Source: Endozoicomonas sp965232255
GTDB lineage: Bacteria; Pseudomonadota; Gammaproteobacteria; Pseudomonadales; Endozoicomonadaceae
Direction: 5' to 3'
DNA: 64,000 bases
Assembly: GCA_965232255.1 (NCBI GenBank)
Contig: OZ246962.1
Coordinates: 2,666,001-2,730,000 of the forward strand
Shown here piece by piece: positions 42,267 through 50,927 of this stretch. Every line of letters starts with the position of its first letter. Positions within the stretch are counted from its first letter, which is position 1. The notes under the pieces are model-generated. The model did not search any database and was not told where the DNA came from. It worked only from the letters and a program-made list of their open reading frames with translations. Made by a program: the position numbers and the translations under genes.

Positions 42267-42302
42267 ACTACATCATCATCGTCGCAGTTGAGTAAGTATC
42301 CC

Positions 42303-42974
42303 ATGACGCCCGTATCCGCCAATATAAACGACGTTGTTTATACACCTGCCAGCCAGGCAACCAGTCCGTCGGACCCGGCCAGTAATCTCAGCAAGAACTT
42401 CATGACGCTGCTGATTACCCAGCTTAAGCATCAGAACCCGCTGGAACCCATGGAAAGCGGTGACCTGCTGAATCAGCTGGCTGCCATGACCTCGGTGTCA
42501 GAACTCAGTGATATCCGTTCGGGCATCAGCCGTCTCAATGAGCACTTTGCTGGCGGACAAATGGCCAGTGCCACCGCGCTGCTGGGGCAAGAACTGGCCA
42601 TCGATGCCACACAATTTGCGGTTTCTGACGACAGTGGACAACTGTCTCTGTCGTTCCCGTCACCAGGCAGTGGTCGGACGATGCAGTTCACCCTGACCGA
42701 CCAGAGCGGCCATGTGGTGGCCGAAGCGCAGTACCGTGGGCACCGTGGTGAACTGCCAGGTACAGTAGTCAAGCGCGGGTTGCAGCAACTGTTTGGGTCG
42801 CTGGACAACGGCCAATACTGGCTGCGCACAGGTGGCGACGAGGCAATGCCGGTGCACTTGGTCAGCCGGGCAGAGAGTGTGGTATTCAACGGCAGTGATC
42901 GCACACCAATGATCAAACTGGCTGGTGCCGCCCCTGTCTCTCTGGCAACCGTGCGCCGCGTGGCGCAGCCGTAA
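42303..42974 (+). CDS. flgD: flagellar hook assembly protein FlgD
   Basis: Hook scaffold cap, about 223 aa. Conserved N-terminal part NFMTLLITQLKHQNPLEPMESGDLLNQLAAMTSVSEL, then a variable Ig/tudor-like C-terminus. A TTG at 42288 in the same frame is possible, but the ATG at 42303 is preferred. Confidence 0.94.
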   Translation: MTPVSANINDVVYTPASQATSPSDPASNLSKNFMTLLITQLKHQNPLEPMESGDLLNQLAAMTSVSELSDIRSGISRLNEHFAGGQMASATALLGQELAIDATQFAVSDDSGQLSLSFPSPGSGRTMQFTLTDQSGHVVAEAQYRGHRGELPGTVVKRGLQQLFGSLDNGQYWLRTGGDEAMPVHLVSRAESVVFNGSDRTPMIKLAGAAPVSLATVRRVAQP

Positions 42975-42999
42975 TGAGGGTCGTAATGAGGTAATTGTT

Positions 43000-44205
43000 A
43001 TGTCAATCAGCACGTCAGGCATGCAGGCTGCCCAGAGCTTGCTGGAGGTGGCCAGTCAGAATCTGACCAATTCCCAAACGTATGGCTACAAGTCGTTTCG
43101 CGCCATTTTGGGTGATGTTTACGCCGAAACCAGTGATGCCGCTACCGATATGGCCGGGGTTACCGAGCTGGCCACCCAGCAGCAGTTTGGTCAGGGGCAG
43201 ATGATACAAACCGGCAATCCTTTTGACATGGGGATTGATGGCCACGGTTTTTTTATTCTCGATAAAAATGGGGCTGAAGCCTACAGTCGGGCCGGTTCAT
43301 TTTCGCAAGATGCCAATTACTACCTGGTGAATGCCGGGGGCTTACGGCTGAAGGGGTACGGTGTCGACAGTACGGGAACGGTAGATACCACCCGACTGGT
43401 GGATTTGCAAATTAGCCAGGCGGACCGACCGGGGATTGCCACCACGTCGGCCTCAGCCGTCACTAATCTCGATTCCACCAGTACAACCATCGATCGCAGC
43501 ACCGTTGCTCTCAACCCGGCGGACAATAATACCTTCAGTTGGTACGGAGCTCTGAATATTTTTGACAGTCTGGGTGGACAACATACGCTGAGCACTTATT
43601 TCACCAAAACCGGAATCAATAAGTGGCTGCTGGAGTTTCAGGTGGATGACCAGAGTCTGGAACAGACGCAGCAGTTGACCTTCACCGATACTGGTGCCCT
43701 GGCCGTTGCGGACGAGGCAATGTTTACCCTGACACCGCCGACCCTGACCAACGGTGCGGTACTGCAGGACGTTGCCATGGATTACACCTCGGTGACGCAG
43801 TTTGCCGTTGCCTCGTCATTCCAGCCGGTAACGGTCAACGGTCAGAGCGCGGGTTCCCTGAGTCAGATCACCGTCAGTGATAACGGCTATGTGCAGGGCA
43901 GTTACAGTAATGGCGAGCGCTATATTCTCGGGCAGGTGGCCGTGGCCATCTTTCCCAGTAATAACGGGCTTATCGTTGAAGGGCACAACCTCTGGACTTC
44001 GTCCATATCTTCAGGCGAGCCGATCTACAGCACCTCTGGCGTCAACGGTGCCGGAGTGATTAATTCCGGTTTCCTGGAATGCTCCAATGTGGAGTTGTCT
44101 GATGCGTTGTCAGATGTGATCAGCGCCCAGCGCTTTTTCCAGGTCAGTGCCAAGGCTTTCCAGGCCGAGGATGTTTTGTCCCAAACGCTGATTAATCTCG
44201 GTTAA
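43000..44205 (+). CDS. flgE: flagellar hook protein FlgE
   Basis: Main hook subunit, about 401 aa. N-terminus MSISTSGMQAAQSLLEVASQNLTNSQTYGYKSF and C-terminus GVINSGFLECSNVELSDALSDVISAQRFFQVSAKAFQAEDVLSQTLINLG are the D0 helices. The middle is typical of FlgE (LNIFDSLGGQHTLSTYFTKTG). TGAGGT precedes the ATG at 43000; the open frame upstream runs through the end of flgD and is not used. Confidence 0.96.
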   Translation: MSISTSGMQAAQSLLEVASQNLTNSQTYGYKSFRAILGDVYAETSDAATDMAGVTELATQQQFGQGQMIQTGNPFDMGIDGHGFFILDKNGAEAYSRAGSFSQDANYYLVNAGGLRLKGYGVDSTGTVDTTRLVDLQISQADRPGIATTSASAVTNLDSTSTTIDRSTVALNPADNNTFSWYGALNIFDSLGGQHTLSTYFTKTGINKWLLEFQVDDQSLEQTQQLTFTDTGALAVADEAMFTLTPPTLTNGAVLQDVAMDYTSVTQFAVASSFQPVTVNGQSAGSLSQITVSDNGYVQGSYSNGERYILGQVAVAIFPSNNGLIVEGHNLWTSSISSGEPIYSTSGVNGAGVINSGFLECSNVELSDALSDVISAQRFFQVSAKAFQAEDVLSQTLINLG

Positions 44206-44218
44206 GGTGTAGTCGGTC

Positions 44219-44962
44219 ATGTTTTCTGGCGTTGAGATGACCACGGCCAGTGCGGCCCGAGTCTGGGAGAGTCTCTCGGTGTTTGCCGGCAACCTGGCCG
44301 GACAGTCGGTGCCCGGCTATCGCGCCGATGCGGTATTTCCCCGGCAGCTGGAAGCGACGCAGACCGCCATAGGCGGCGAGAAAGTCCCGGCATTTACCTT
44401 GGCCAGCGCCAGTAACTTTACCAGTGGCCTGGTCAAGCCCACTGGGCGTCAGCTGGATGTCGCCATTGATGGCCCAGGCTGGCTAGTAGTGCGTGATGCC
44501 AGCGGTAATGAAGGGCTGACCCGCAATGGTTTGCTGAGCCTTAATGCCGAGGGTGAGGTACTGGCTGCCGGCGGTGCGCAAGTAATGGGGGAGGACGGGG
44601 CGCTGGTGCTGCCCGCCTATACCCAGCTGACCATTGGCAACGACGGTTTCATCAGTGTGGTGCCGGCCGGCTCCTGGGAGGTGGAGACGGTAGGGCGTCT
44701 GCGCCTGGCCAATCCGCCCACTCAGGATTTGGTGCGTGGCAGCGATGGGTTGTTCCGCCTGGTCGATGGTTCCGTACCCACGCCTGACCCGGATGTGCTG
44801 CTGGTCAGTGGCGCGCTGGAGGAGAGTAATGTGGATTTGATCGGCGAATATCTCAATGTCATCGATACCGGCAAAACCATGGATCTTCATGTACGCATGC
44901 TGTCGGCCTTCGACAAAATGGCCGATCGTGGCAACGGCTTACTGAGACTGACGCCAGGATAA
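44219..44962 (+). CDS. flgF: flagellar basal-body rod protein FlgF
   Basis: Rod subunit, 247 aa. The core DVAIDGPGWLVVRDASGNEGLTRNGLLSLNAEGEVLA is the FlgF/FlgG rod domain, and the end ALEESNVDLIGEYLNVIDTGKTMDLHVRMLSAFDKMADRGNGLLRL matches FlgF. N-terminal D0 is moderately diverged. Lies between flgE and flgG. Confidence 0.94.
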   Translation: MFSGVEMTTASAARVWESLSVFAGNLAGQSVPGYRADAVFPRQLEATQTAIGGEKVPAFTLASASNFTSGLVKPTGRQLDVAIDGPGWLVVRDASGNEGLTRNGLLSLNAEGEVLAAGGAQVMGEDGALVLPAYTQLTIGNDGFISVVPAGSWEVETVGRLRLANPPTQDLVRGSDGLFRLVDGSVPTPDPDVLLVSGALEESNVDLIGEYLNVIDTGKTMDLHVRMLSAFDKMADRGNGLLRLTPG

Positions 44963-44968
44963 ATTGTT

Positions 44969-45751
44969 ATGAACAGTCTTTGGATCAACCAGGGCGGCCT
45001 GACCCTGCAAGATGCCCGGATGATGGCTGCCTCGCAGAACCTGAGCAATATCAGTACCTACGGCTACAAAAAGGATCGGGTGGTTGCTGCTGATCAGTTT
45101 TACACCACCCTGAAACAGGCTGGTGCCATGGCCAACAGTAATGATGAACTGCCCAGCGGTCTGCAGGTGGGCACCGGTGCCAGGATTACCGCCACCCAGA
45201 AGATATTTACCAATGGCAATGTGCAAAATACCGGTAATCCGCTGGATTTGGCCATTGTTGGCAAAGGCTTTATGCAGGTGCAGTTAGCCTCTGGCGATCT
45301 GGCCTATACCCGTAACGGTCAGCTTCAGCTTAATGCTGAAGGGGAAATTGTGATCGCCACCGGTCAGCCCGTCGAACCCGCCATTGCCATTCCCATTGAG
45401 GCGCAAAGCATTACCATCGGGCAGGACGGCACCGTGTCGGTGGCACTGCCAGGCTCACCCGAACCGCAGGTGCTGGGTCAACTAACGCTGGTGGACTTTA
45501 TCAACCCCATGGGTTTGCAGGCCAGGGGCGATAACCTGTACACCGAAACAGCCGCCAGCGGCGAGCCCACCGAAGGCGTGCCAGGCAGCAATGGTCTGGG
45601 TGAAATCCGCCAGTTCTCTCTGGAAGCGTCCAATGTGGATGTGGTGGAAGAGTTGGTTAACCTGATCATGATTCAGCGGGCTTATGAGATGCAGGCCAGG
45701 GCCATTGATGTGGCCAGCAATGCCCAGGAGTACCTGGTGAAAAGCAGTTAG
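44969..45751 (+). CDS. flgG: flagellar distal rod protein FlgG
   Basis: Distal rod subunit, 260 aa, as in E. coli. It begins MNSLWINQGGLTLQDARMMAASQNLSNISTYGYKKDR and contains GNPLDLAIVGKGFMQVQLASGDLAYTRNGQLQLNAEG. It ends with the conserved GEIRQFSLEASNVDVVEELVNLIMIQRAYEMQARAIDVASN. Confidence 0.97.
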   Translation: MNSLWINQGGLTLQDARMMAASQNLSNISTYGYKKDRVVAADQFYTTLKQAGAMANSNDELPSGLQVGTGARITATQKIFTNGNVQNTGNPLDLAIVGKGFMQVQLASGDLAYTRNGQLQLNAEGEIVIATGQPVEPAIAIPIEAQSITIGQDGTVSVALPGSPEPQVLGQLTLVDFINPMGLQARGDNLYTETAASGEPTEGVPGSNGLGEIRQFSLEASNVDVVEELVNLIMIQRAYEMQARAIDVASNAQEYLVKSS

Positions 45752-45852
45752 CAAGCGTTCCCAATGATGCTGTTCACTCTGAGTCTGCCTTGGGCAACCG
45801 GAATCCGACGATGGTTTCCTTATTTGCTACTTCCCGCAATTGAGAATATGAG

Positions 45853-46527
45853 ATGCAACGAGCAGTCATGGCCATGCTGATGCTTGTTATGGTCGCCGGT
45901 TGCCACGTGATACTACCCATGAACCAGCCGCTGGATGATGGCGACGGTGATGAACCGACATTGCCGGAACATCAGGAGCCGCCGGCACTGGCGGCTCCAG
46001 GCAGCCTGTACACGTCTGCCACCAGTATGCGCCTGTTTGATGATCTGAAGGCCTACCGGCCAGGGGATATTCTGACGGTGATTTTGCAAGAGTCCACGGT
46101 CTCCAGCAAAAAGGCCGACACCAGCGTGGACAAAGACGCCACGGCAACCATCGCCACGCCGTCGGTGCTGGGCAACACCTATCCCAAACTGGCTGCCAAC
46201 TTGTCTGGTAGCCGCAGCTTTACCGGCAAGGCCGCTGCGTTGCAGCAAAACCATCTGGCCGGTTCCGTCACCGTGGTGGTGCAAAAAGTGCTGCCCAGTG
46301 GTGCTCTGTTCGTCAAAGGCAGTAAACAGGTGCGGTTGAACCAGGGTGATGAAGTGGTTTTTGTCAGCGGCGTAGTGCGACCAGAGGACGTCACCCAGGA
46401 CAACCAGGTCTCTTCCTCACGCCTGGCTCAGGCGCGCATCAGCTACACCGGCCGGGGAGATCTGGCTGAGAGTAACAGCATGGGGTGGCTGTCGCGCATT
46501 CTCAACAGCGCCTGGTTCCCGTTTTGA
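45853..46527 (+). CDS. flgH: flagellar L-ring lipoprotein FlgH
   Basis: Outer-membrane L-ring subunit, 224 aa. A lipoprotein signal peptide ends at VAGC (Cys17). Conserved parts: GDILTVILQESTVSSKKADTSVDKD, VVVQKVLPSGALFVKGSKQVRLNQGDEVVFVSGVVRPEDVTQDNQVSSSRLAQARISYTGRGDLAESNSMGWLSRIL. The stop overlaps the predicted TTG start of flgI. Confidence 0.97.
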   Translation: MQRAVMAMLMLVMVAGCHVILPMNQPLDDGDGDEPTLPEHQEPPALAAPGSLYTSATSMRLFDDLKAYRPGDILTVILQESTVSSKKADTSVDKDATATIATPSVLGNTYPKLAANLSGSRSFTGKAAALQQNHLAGSVTVVVQKVLPSGALFVKGSKQVRLNQGDEVVFVSGVVRPEDVTQDNQVSSSRLAQARISYTGRGDLAESNSMGWLSRILNSAWFPF

Positions 46528-47618
46528 GCAAGCTGTGGTTGCTTGGGCTGCTATTGCTTGCCAGCCAAGCGCAGGCGGTGCGGCTGGTGGACCTAGTGGA
46601 GATCGAGGGCGTTCGTCGTAACCAGTTGATTGGTTATGGTCTGGTGGTGGGCTTGCAGGGTACAGGCGACCAGACTCGCCAGACCATTTTTACCAGCCAG
46701 TCGATGATCAACATGCTGCGTCAGTTTGGCATCCAGCTGCCAGCGGGCACAGACCCACGGGTGAAAAATGTCGCCGCTGTGACCGTCAGTGCCGATTTGC
46801 CCACTTTTGCCCGGCCTGGAACCCGCCTTGATGTGGTGGTGTCATCCATTGGCGATGCCAAGAGTCTGCGCGGCGGGGTGCTGCTGGCCTCACCCCTGCG
46901 CGGCATTGACGGTGAAGTTTATGCCGTAGCGCAAGGTTCGGTGGTGGTGGGCGGTGTCTCGGCTCAAGGGGCCACCGGAACCCAGGTCAGTATCAACACC
47001 ACCACCGTAGGGCGCATTCCCGGTGCCGCCATCATTGAACGGGCGATTATTCCGGCGACGGTATCGTCCGGCGTGGTGCGTCTTAACCTGCATGAGCAGA
47101 ACTACAGCCAGAGCCGTATGCTGGTCAAAACCATCAATGAGCACTTTGGCGCCAATATTGCCTCGGGTGTGGATGGCAGCCAGATCGAAGTGACCATGCC
47201 GGCAGGGCGTAATAACCAGGTCACTTTTTTGTCCATGCTGGAATCGCTGGATGTGCCCCAGGGCGTGATTCCGGCTCGCGTGGTAATCAATGCCCGCACC
47301 GGCACCATCGTGATTGGCGAGGATGTGCGTATCCGGGCAGTGGCGGTAAGCAATGGCTCCACCACGGTCAAGGTGATGGAGCGTCCGAGCGTGATTCAGC
47401 CTAACCCGTTTTCCCTCGGCGCCACGGCCGCTGAGCAGGACACCACGGTGGACATTACCCAGAAAACCGGCGGTATGTTTATTGTCCCAAGCAGTACCAG
47501 CCTGGCGGACATTGTTAACGTGGTGAACAGTGCTGGCCTGACGCCCGACGAGCTGATCTCTATTTTGCAAGCCATCCATGAAGCCGGTGCCATGGAAGGT
47601 GAGCTGGTCATTATGTAG
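46524..47618 (+). CDS. flgI: flagellar P-ring protein FlgI
   Basis: Periplasmic P-ring subunit, about 364 aa. I choose the TTG at 46524, overlapping the flgH stop (TTGA), because the signal peptide MSKLWLLGLLLLASQAQA begins there. The frame is open back to 46485, but inside flgH. Family signatures: VEIEGVRRNQLIGYGLVVGLQGTGDQT, FTSQSMINMLRQFG, VKNVAAVTVSADLP, and SLADIVNVVNSAGLTPDELISILQAIHEAGAMEGELVIM. Confidence 0.95.
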   Translation: MSKLWLLGLLLLASQAQAVRLVDLVEIEGVRRNQLIGYGLVVGLQGTGDQTRQTIFTSQSMINMLRQFGIQLPAGTDPRVKNVAAVTVSADLPTFARPGTRLDVVVSSIGDAKSLRGGVLLASPLRGIDGEVYAVAQGSVVVGGVSAQGATGTQVSINTTTVGRIPGAAIIERAIIPATVSSGVVRLNLHEQNYSQSRMLVKTINEHFGANIASGVDGSQIEVTMPAGRNNQVTFLSMLESLDVPQGVIPARVVINARTGTIVIGEDVRIRAVAVSNGSTTVKVMERPSVIQPNPFSLGATAAEQDTTVDITQKTGGMFIVPSSTSLADIVNVVNSAGLTPDELISILQAIHEAGAMEGELVIM

Positions 47619-47631
47619 CAGGAGAGTCTCT

Positions 47632-48054
47632 ATGCTGATTTCACCGACCATGCTGCTCCCACCGGGCACCAGTCAGGCGCTTGTCGGCCAGCATCAGCCT
47701 GATAGCCGGGACTTTATGCGTGTCCTGCTCGGTGAAGTGTCGCGCAGCTTACAACGAACCACAGAGGTATTTGCTGCTCACCAGGGCGGCCGAACGCTGT
47801 TTGCTAACCCGCTGGCCGGGCAGTTGCTCGGTCAGGTACTGGCGGAAAAACTGACCGAGCACCTGGTGAGTCGCTCGCTGATGCCGGGGTCAGATAGAGG
47901 CCGGAGCACTCCTGCGCCGGAGAAAGCGCCCACGCCCGACAATCCACCGTTTGACCCATTTTTTACCCCACTGCCGGAGAACCCGACACAGCTGGCTCGT
48001 CAGAGTGAAAAGACAACCCGTTTTTTGCCATTTTTGTACCATGACCGGTTATAG
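47632..48054 (+). CDS. flgJ: FlgJ-like rod-binding protein lacking a muramidase domain
   Basis: At the flgJ position (between flgI and flgK) lies a 140-aa protein. Full-length FlgJ (about 313 aa) has an N-terminal rod-binding/capping part and a C-terminal peptidoglycan hydrolase; only something like the first part is present (RDFMRVLLGEVSRSLQRTTEVFAAHQGGRTLFANPLAGQLLGQVLAEKLTEHL). The rest is a Pro-rich tail. The cell-wall hydrolase would have to come from elsewhere. GGAGAG precedes the ATG at 47632. Confidence 0.7.
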   Translation: MLISPTMLLPPGTSQALVGQHQPDSRDFMRVLLGEVSRSLQRTTEVFAAHQGGRTLFANPLAGQLLGQVLAEKLTEHLVSRSLMPGSDRGRSTPAPEKAPTPDNPPFDPFFTPLPENPTQLARQSEKTTRFLPFLYHDRL

Positions 48055-48056
48055 CC

Positions 48057-49709
48057 ATGAATCGCATCGGCCTCAGTGGACTGAACGCCGCTGAGATTCT
48101 TCTGAACAACACCGCCCACAATGTGGCCAATGCTGAAACGCCCTGGTTCAGCCGCCGGCGCCCCCTGCTGGTGGCCGAACAGAGCCATTGGGGCGGCCTG
48201 CTTAATCAGCTCGGTGGTGTGCGGGTACTGAGTCTGGTGCGACTGTCCGACACCTACCTTAATGACCAGGTATTTCGCGCCACGGCCAGCCAGTCCTCAG
48301 CTAATGCCTTTATGACCCCGCTGGTGCAACTGGACCAACTGCTGGGCAATGAGGAAACCGGCCTGACTCAGGTGTTGACCCAGTTTCTCGGTGATTTGCA
48401 ACGGTGCGAGGCGCGCCCGGAATCCATTGCGCTACGCCAGCAATGGTTGGGCAGCACTCGGCAGCTGGTCACTCGCTTTCAGATGCTTAATCAGCAGTTG
48501 CTTGGTACTGCTGAACAGCAGGTTCGCCAGATCAGCAATCTGATCAGCGGAGTCAATCAACTCAGCGGTGCCATTGCCGCGCTCAATGATGAGGTTGCCG
48601 AGCTTTCCGGGCTGAATGATATTTATGGTGGCGGCAATTGCGCTGACCTGATGGACCAACGCGATGCCCTGATCAACCAGTTGTCCGAGCAGTTGACCGT
48701 TGAGGTTGACCGGCAGAGCAATAATTCCGCCAATCTGCTGGTGGTTTCCCAACAGGGCGCGGTGCCCCTGGTCAGCGGTTCGCAGTGTTTTCAACTGAGC
48801 CTGGGGAGCAACGAAAGTGACCCACTGGCACCGCCAGTACTGGTCAATGTGCCGGGTACCGCTGTACCTATAACGCCCAGGGCCGGTTTGCTGGCCGGTC
48901 TGCAAACCTTTTACCGCGATGGTTTGTTGCCAGTGATCAATCAGCTCGGCCTTATGGCGGCAGTGCTGGCCGAACAAGTCAATAGCCAGCAGGCCGAGGG
49001 CTGGGACTTGGCCGGTGACGTCGGGGCTCCGTTGTTTCAGGTGGTGAATAGTGCCACAGCCATGCAGCAGCGCGCAGTAGCTGAGTCGGTCACGGGCAGT
49101 GGTGAGCTGAGCGTGGCCATCAGTGACTTGGTGGCACTGATCCCTTCGGAGTACCAACTGCTGTTCACTACTGCTGACCAGTGTCGTGTGACCCGTTTGT
49201 CTGATGGACAAGTATTCACTGGCCAGCTTGATGCCGACACACCGCTAACTGTTGATGGCCTGGTGATCAGTATGACCGGGACGCCGGCCAGCGGCGATCA
49301 GTACTTGCTGACGCCCTGGCGTAATGAAATCAGACAGCTTGCCATAACCGTTGCTTCTCCTGCCGCCCTGGCCTTTGCGGCTAAAGGACAGGGCCCTGGT
49401 GATAACCAGAATCTGTTGGCCCTCCTCGACTGTTTGCAAGGAGGTACTGCCACCTGCCCAGCCCTGGGACAGAAAAATATTCTGTTGCAATCATCGGTAG
49501 CTAATACCACGGCATCTGCCGTACAACAGCAGCTGACCAGTGAAAGCCTTTATCAGGCTGCCGTGGCTGAGCGCAGTGGTCTTAGCGGTGTCAATCTGGA
49601 TGAAGAAGCGGCCAACCTGATGCGTTTTCAACAGTACTACCAGGCCAATGCCCAGGTGCTGCGGTCCAGTCAGGTGGTGCTGGATGAGTTGTTGGCGCTC
49701 TACCACTGA
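48057..49709 (+). CDS. flgK: flagellar hook-associated protein 1 FlgK
   Basis: Hook-filament junction protein, 550 aa. The N-terminus LSGLNAAEILLNNTAHNVANAETPWFSRRRP and C-terminus GVNLDEEAANLMRFQQYYQANAQVLRSSQVVLDELLALYH are the D0 helices. The segment NDEVAELSGLNDIYGGGNCADLMDQRDALINQLSEQLTVEV is the FlgK DxRDxL motif region. Starts 2 bp after the flgJ-like gene. Confidence 0.96.
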   Translation: MNRIGLSGLNAAEILLNNTAHNVANAETPWFSRRRPLLVAEQSHWGGLLNQLGGVRVLSLVRLSDTYLNDQVFRATASQSSANAFMTPLVQLDQLLGNEETGLTQVLTQFLGDLQRCEARPESIALRQQWLGSTRQLVTRFQMLNQQLLGTAEQQVRQISNLISGVNQLSGAIAALNDEVAELSGLNDIYGGGNCADLMDQRDALINQLSEQLTVEVDRQSNNSANLLVVSQQGAVPLVSGSQCFQLSLGSNESDPLAPPVLVNVPGTAVPITPRAGLLAGLQTFYRDGLLPVINQLGLMAAVLAEQVNSQQAEGWDLAGDVGAPLFQVVNSATAMQQRAVAESVTGSGELSVAISDLVALIPSEYQLLFTTADQCRVTRLSDGQVFTGQLDADTPLTVDGLVISMTGTPASGDQYLLTPWRNEIRQLAITVASPAALAFAAKGQGPGDNQNLLALLDCLQGGTATCPALGQKNILLQSSVANTTASAVQQQLTSESLYQAAVAERSGLSGVNLDEEAANLMRFQQYYQANAQVLRSSQVVLDELLALYH

Positions 49710-49749
49710 CGACGCTGCAAAGCTGTAAAAAGAAAGAGGAAGAGGCAAC

Positions 49750-50718
49750 ATGCGGGTCAGCACGGCTCAACAACAGGCGATGATTCTGCAAGATGTGCTC
49801 AACCTCAATCAACGCCAGGTGCAGGGGTGGAGCCAGGTCGCTACTGGTCAGCAAATTACCCAGCCATCCCAGGCGCCCGGTGACTGGACCCAGTTGCAAG
49901 GGGTGCGCCGACAGATCAGCCAGTTGGATCAGTACATCAATTCCATTGATACGCTGCTGGCTCAGTTAAGTCGGGAGGATGTCATGCTGTCCAGCTATAC
50001 CACCTATTTACAAGACATTCGCTCATTAATTCTGAAGGCCAATAACGGCACGCTGGCGGTGGTGGACCTGGCCAGCATGGCCGGGCAAATTTACCAGTGG
50101 CAGGGCGCTATTATCGGCCTGCTCAATGATCGTGACGCCGAAGGCTACTACCTGTTTGCCGGCTCTGAAACCAACACGCCGCCGGTAACCGTAACCGTTG
50201 GGAGTACCAGCGGCAGTGGCATAGGCAGCGGCGAAACCAGCGTTGCGAAGACCGCAGAGACTTTTGTCTTCAACACAAATAACGACATCCGGCAAATAAC
50301 AGTGGCATCTGATATAACAATGTCGTCTACGGACAATGCCGAGTCCATGTGCTTTACTATCAACGACGGTGGATCAGGATTCAATCTGATTACCCTGCTC
50401 GGGCAGTTGCAGGAAACGCTATCAGTGCCACCTGATGATATTGCTGCGTTGCTAAGCGGGTATCTGGTCAGCATTGACCAGACACAAAGTCAGGTAGGTA
50501 GCATCTACGCCGACCTGGGTACCCGGATGCAGGCACTTCAGGGCATTCGTGAAGATCACCAGCAGGTCAGGCTCTATTTTCAGGAGCTGGCTGGCCAGCT
50601 GGGTGATCTGGACTATTCCAGTGCGCTCAGTCAGCTGAGCCTGCAAAAAGTCCAGCTTGAAGCAGCCCTGAAAGGTATGGCCGAAATCGACAGTCTGTCG
50701 TTGTTTAATTATCTCTAG
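49750..50718 (+). CDS. flgL: flagellar hook-associated protein 3 FlgL
   Basis: Second hook-filament junction protein, 322 aa (E. coli 317). N-terminus MRVSTAQQQAMILQDVLNLNQRQVQGWSQVATGQQITQPSQAP and RDAEGYYLFAGSETNTPPV are typical of FlgL. It ends with SALSQLSLQKVQLEAALKGMAEIDSLSLFNYL, the flagellin-like C-terminal helix. AGGAAGAGG precedes the ATG. Confidence 0.95.
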   Translation: MRVSTAQQQAMILQDVLNLNQRQVQGWSQVATGQQITQPSQAPGDWTQLQGVRRQISQLDQYINSIDTLLAQLSREDVMLSSYTTYLQDIRSLILKANNGTLAVVDLASMAGQIYQWQGAIIGLLNDRDAEGYYLFAGSETNTPPVTVTVGSTSGSGIGSGETSVAKTAETFVFNTNNDIRQITVASDITMSSTDNAESMCFTINDGGSGFNLITLLGQLQETLSVPPDDIAALLSGYLVSIDQTQSQVGSIYADLGTRMQALQGIREDHQQVRLYFQELAGQLGDLDYSSALSQLSLQKVQLEAALKGMAEIDSLSLFNYL

Positions 50719-50927
50719 TACACGACCCCAAATGAGATTGACGTATTACACCGGTTCCGTTTGTCTTTAAACGGTGATTATGTAGACGTCAGTTTCAATT
50801 AGCCTGATGTCGTATTTTCCATTCTGAAGATGGATGAAGTACCAACCCATCAACCTTGATGCCGTCATGTACCAGCTTCTCTCACTCACTCCGGCAACCG
50901 GATACCCGCTGAAATCAGGAGGCTATT

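Noticed and set aside
42925..42999. N-terminal extension of FlgE
   Set aside because: These 25 codons overlap the end of flgD; the ATG at 43000 has TGAGGT upstream and starts the conserved D0 helix.
50719..50927. sigma28 or sigma54 promoter before the flagellin gene
   Set aside because: I looked for TAAA-N15-GCCGATAA and for TGGCAC-N5-TTGC; only poor partial matches (for example TAAA near 50767) were found.
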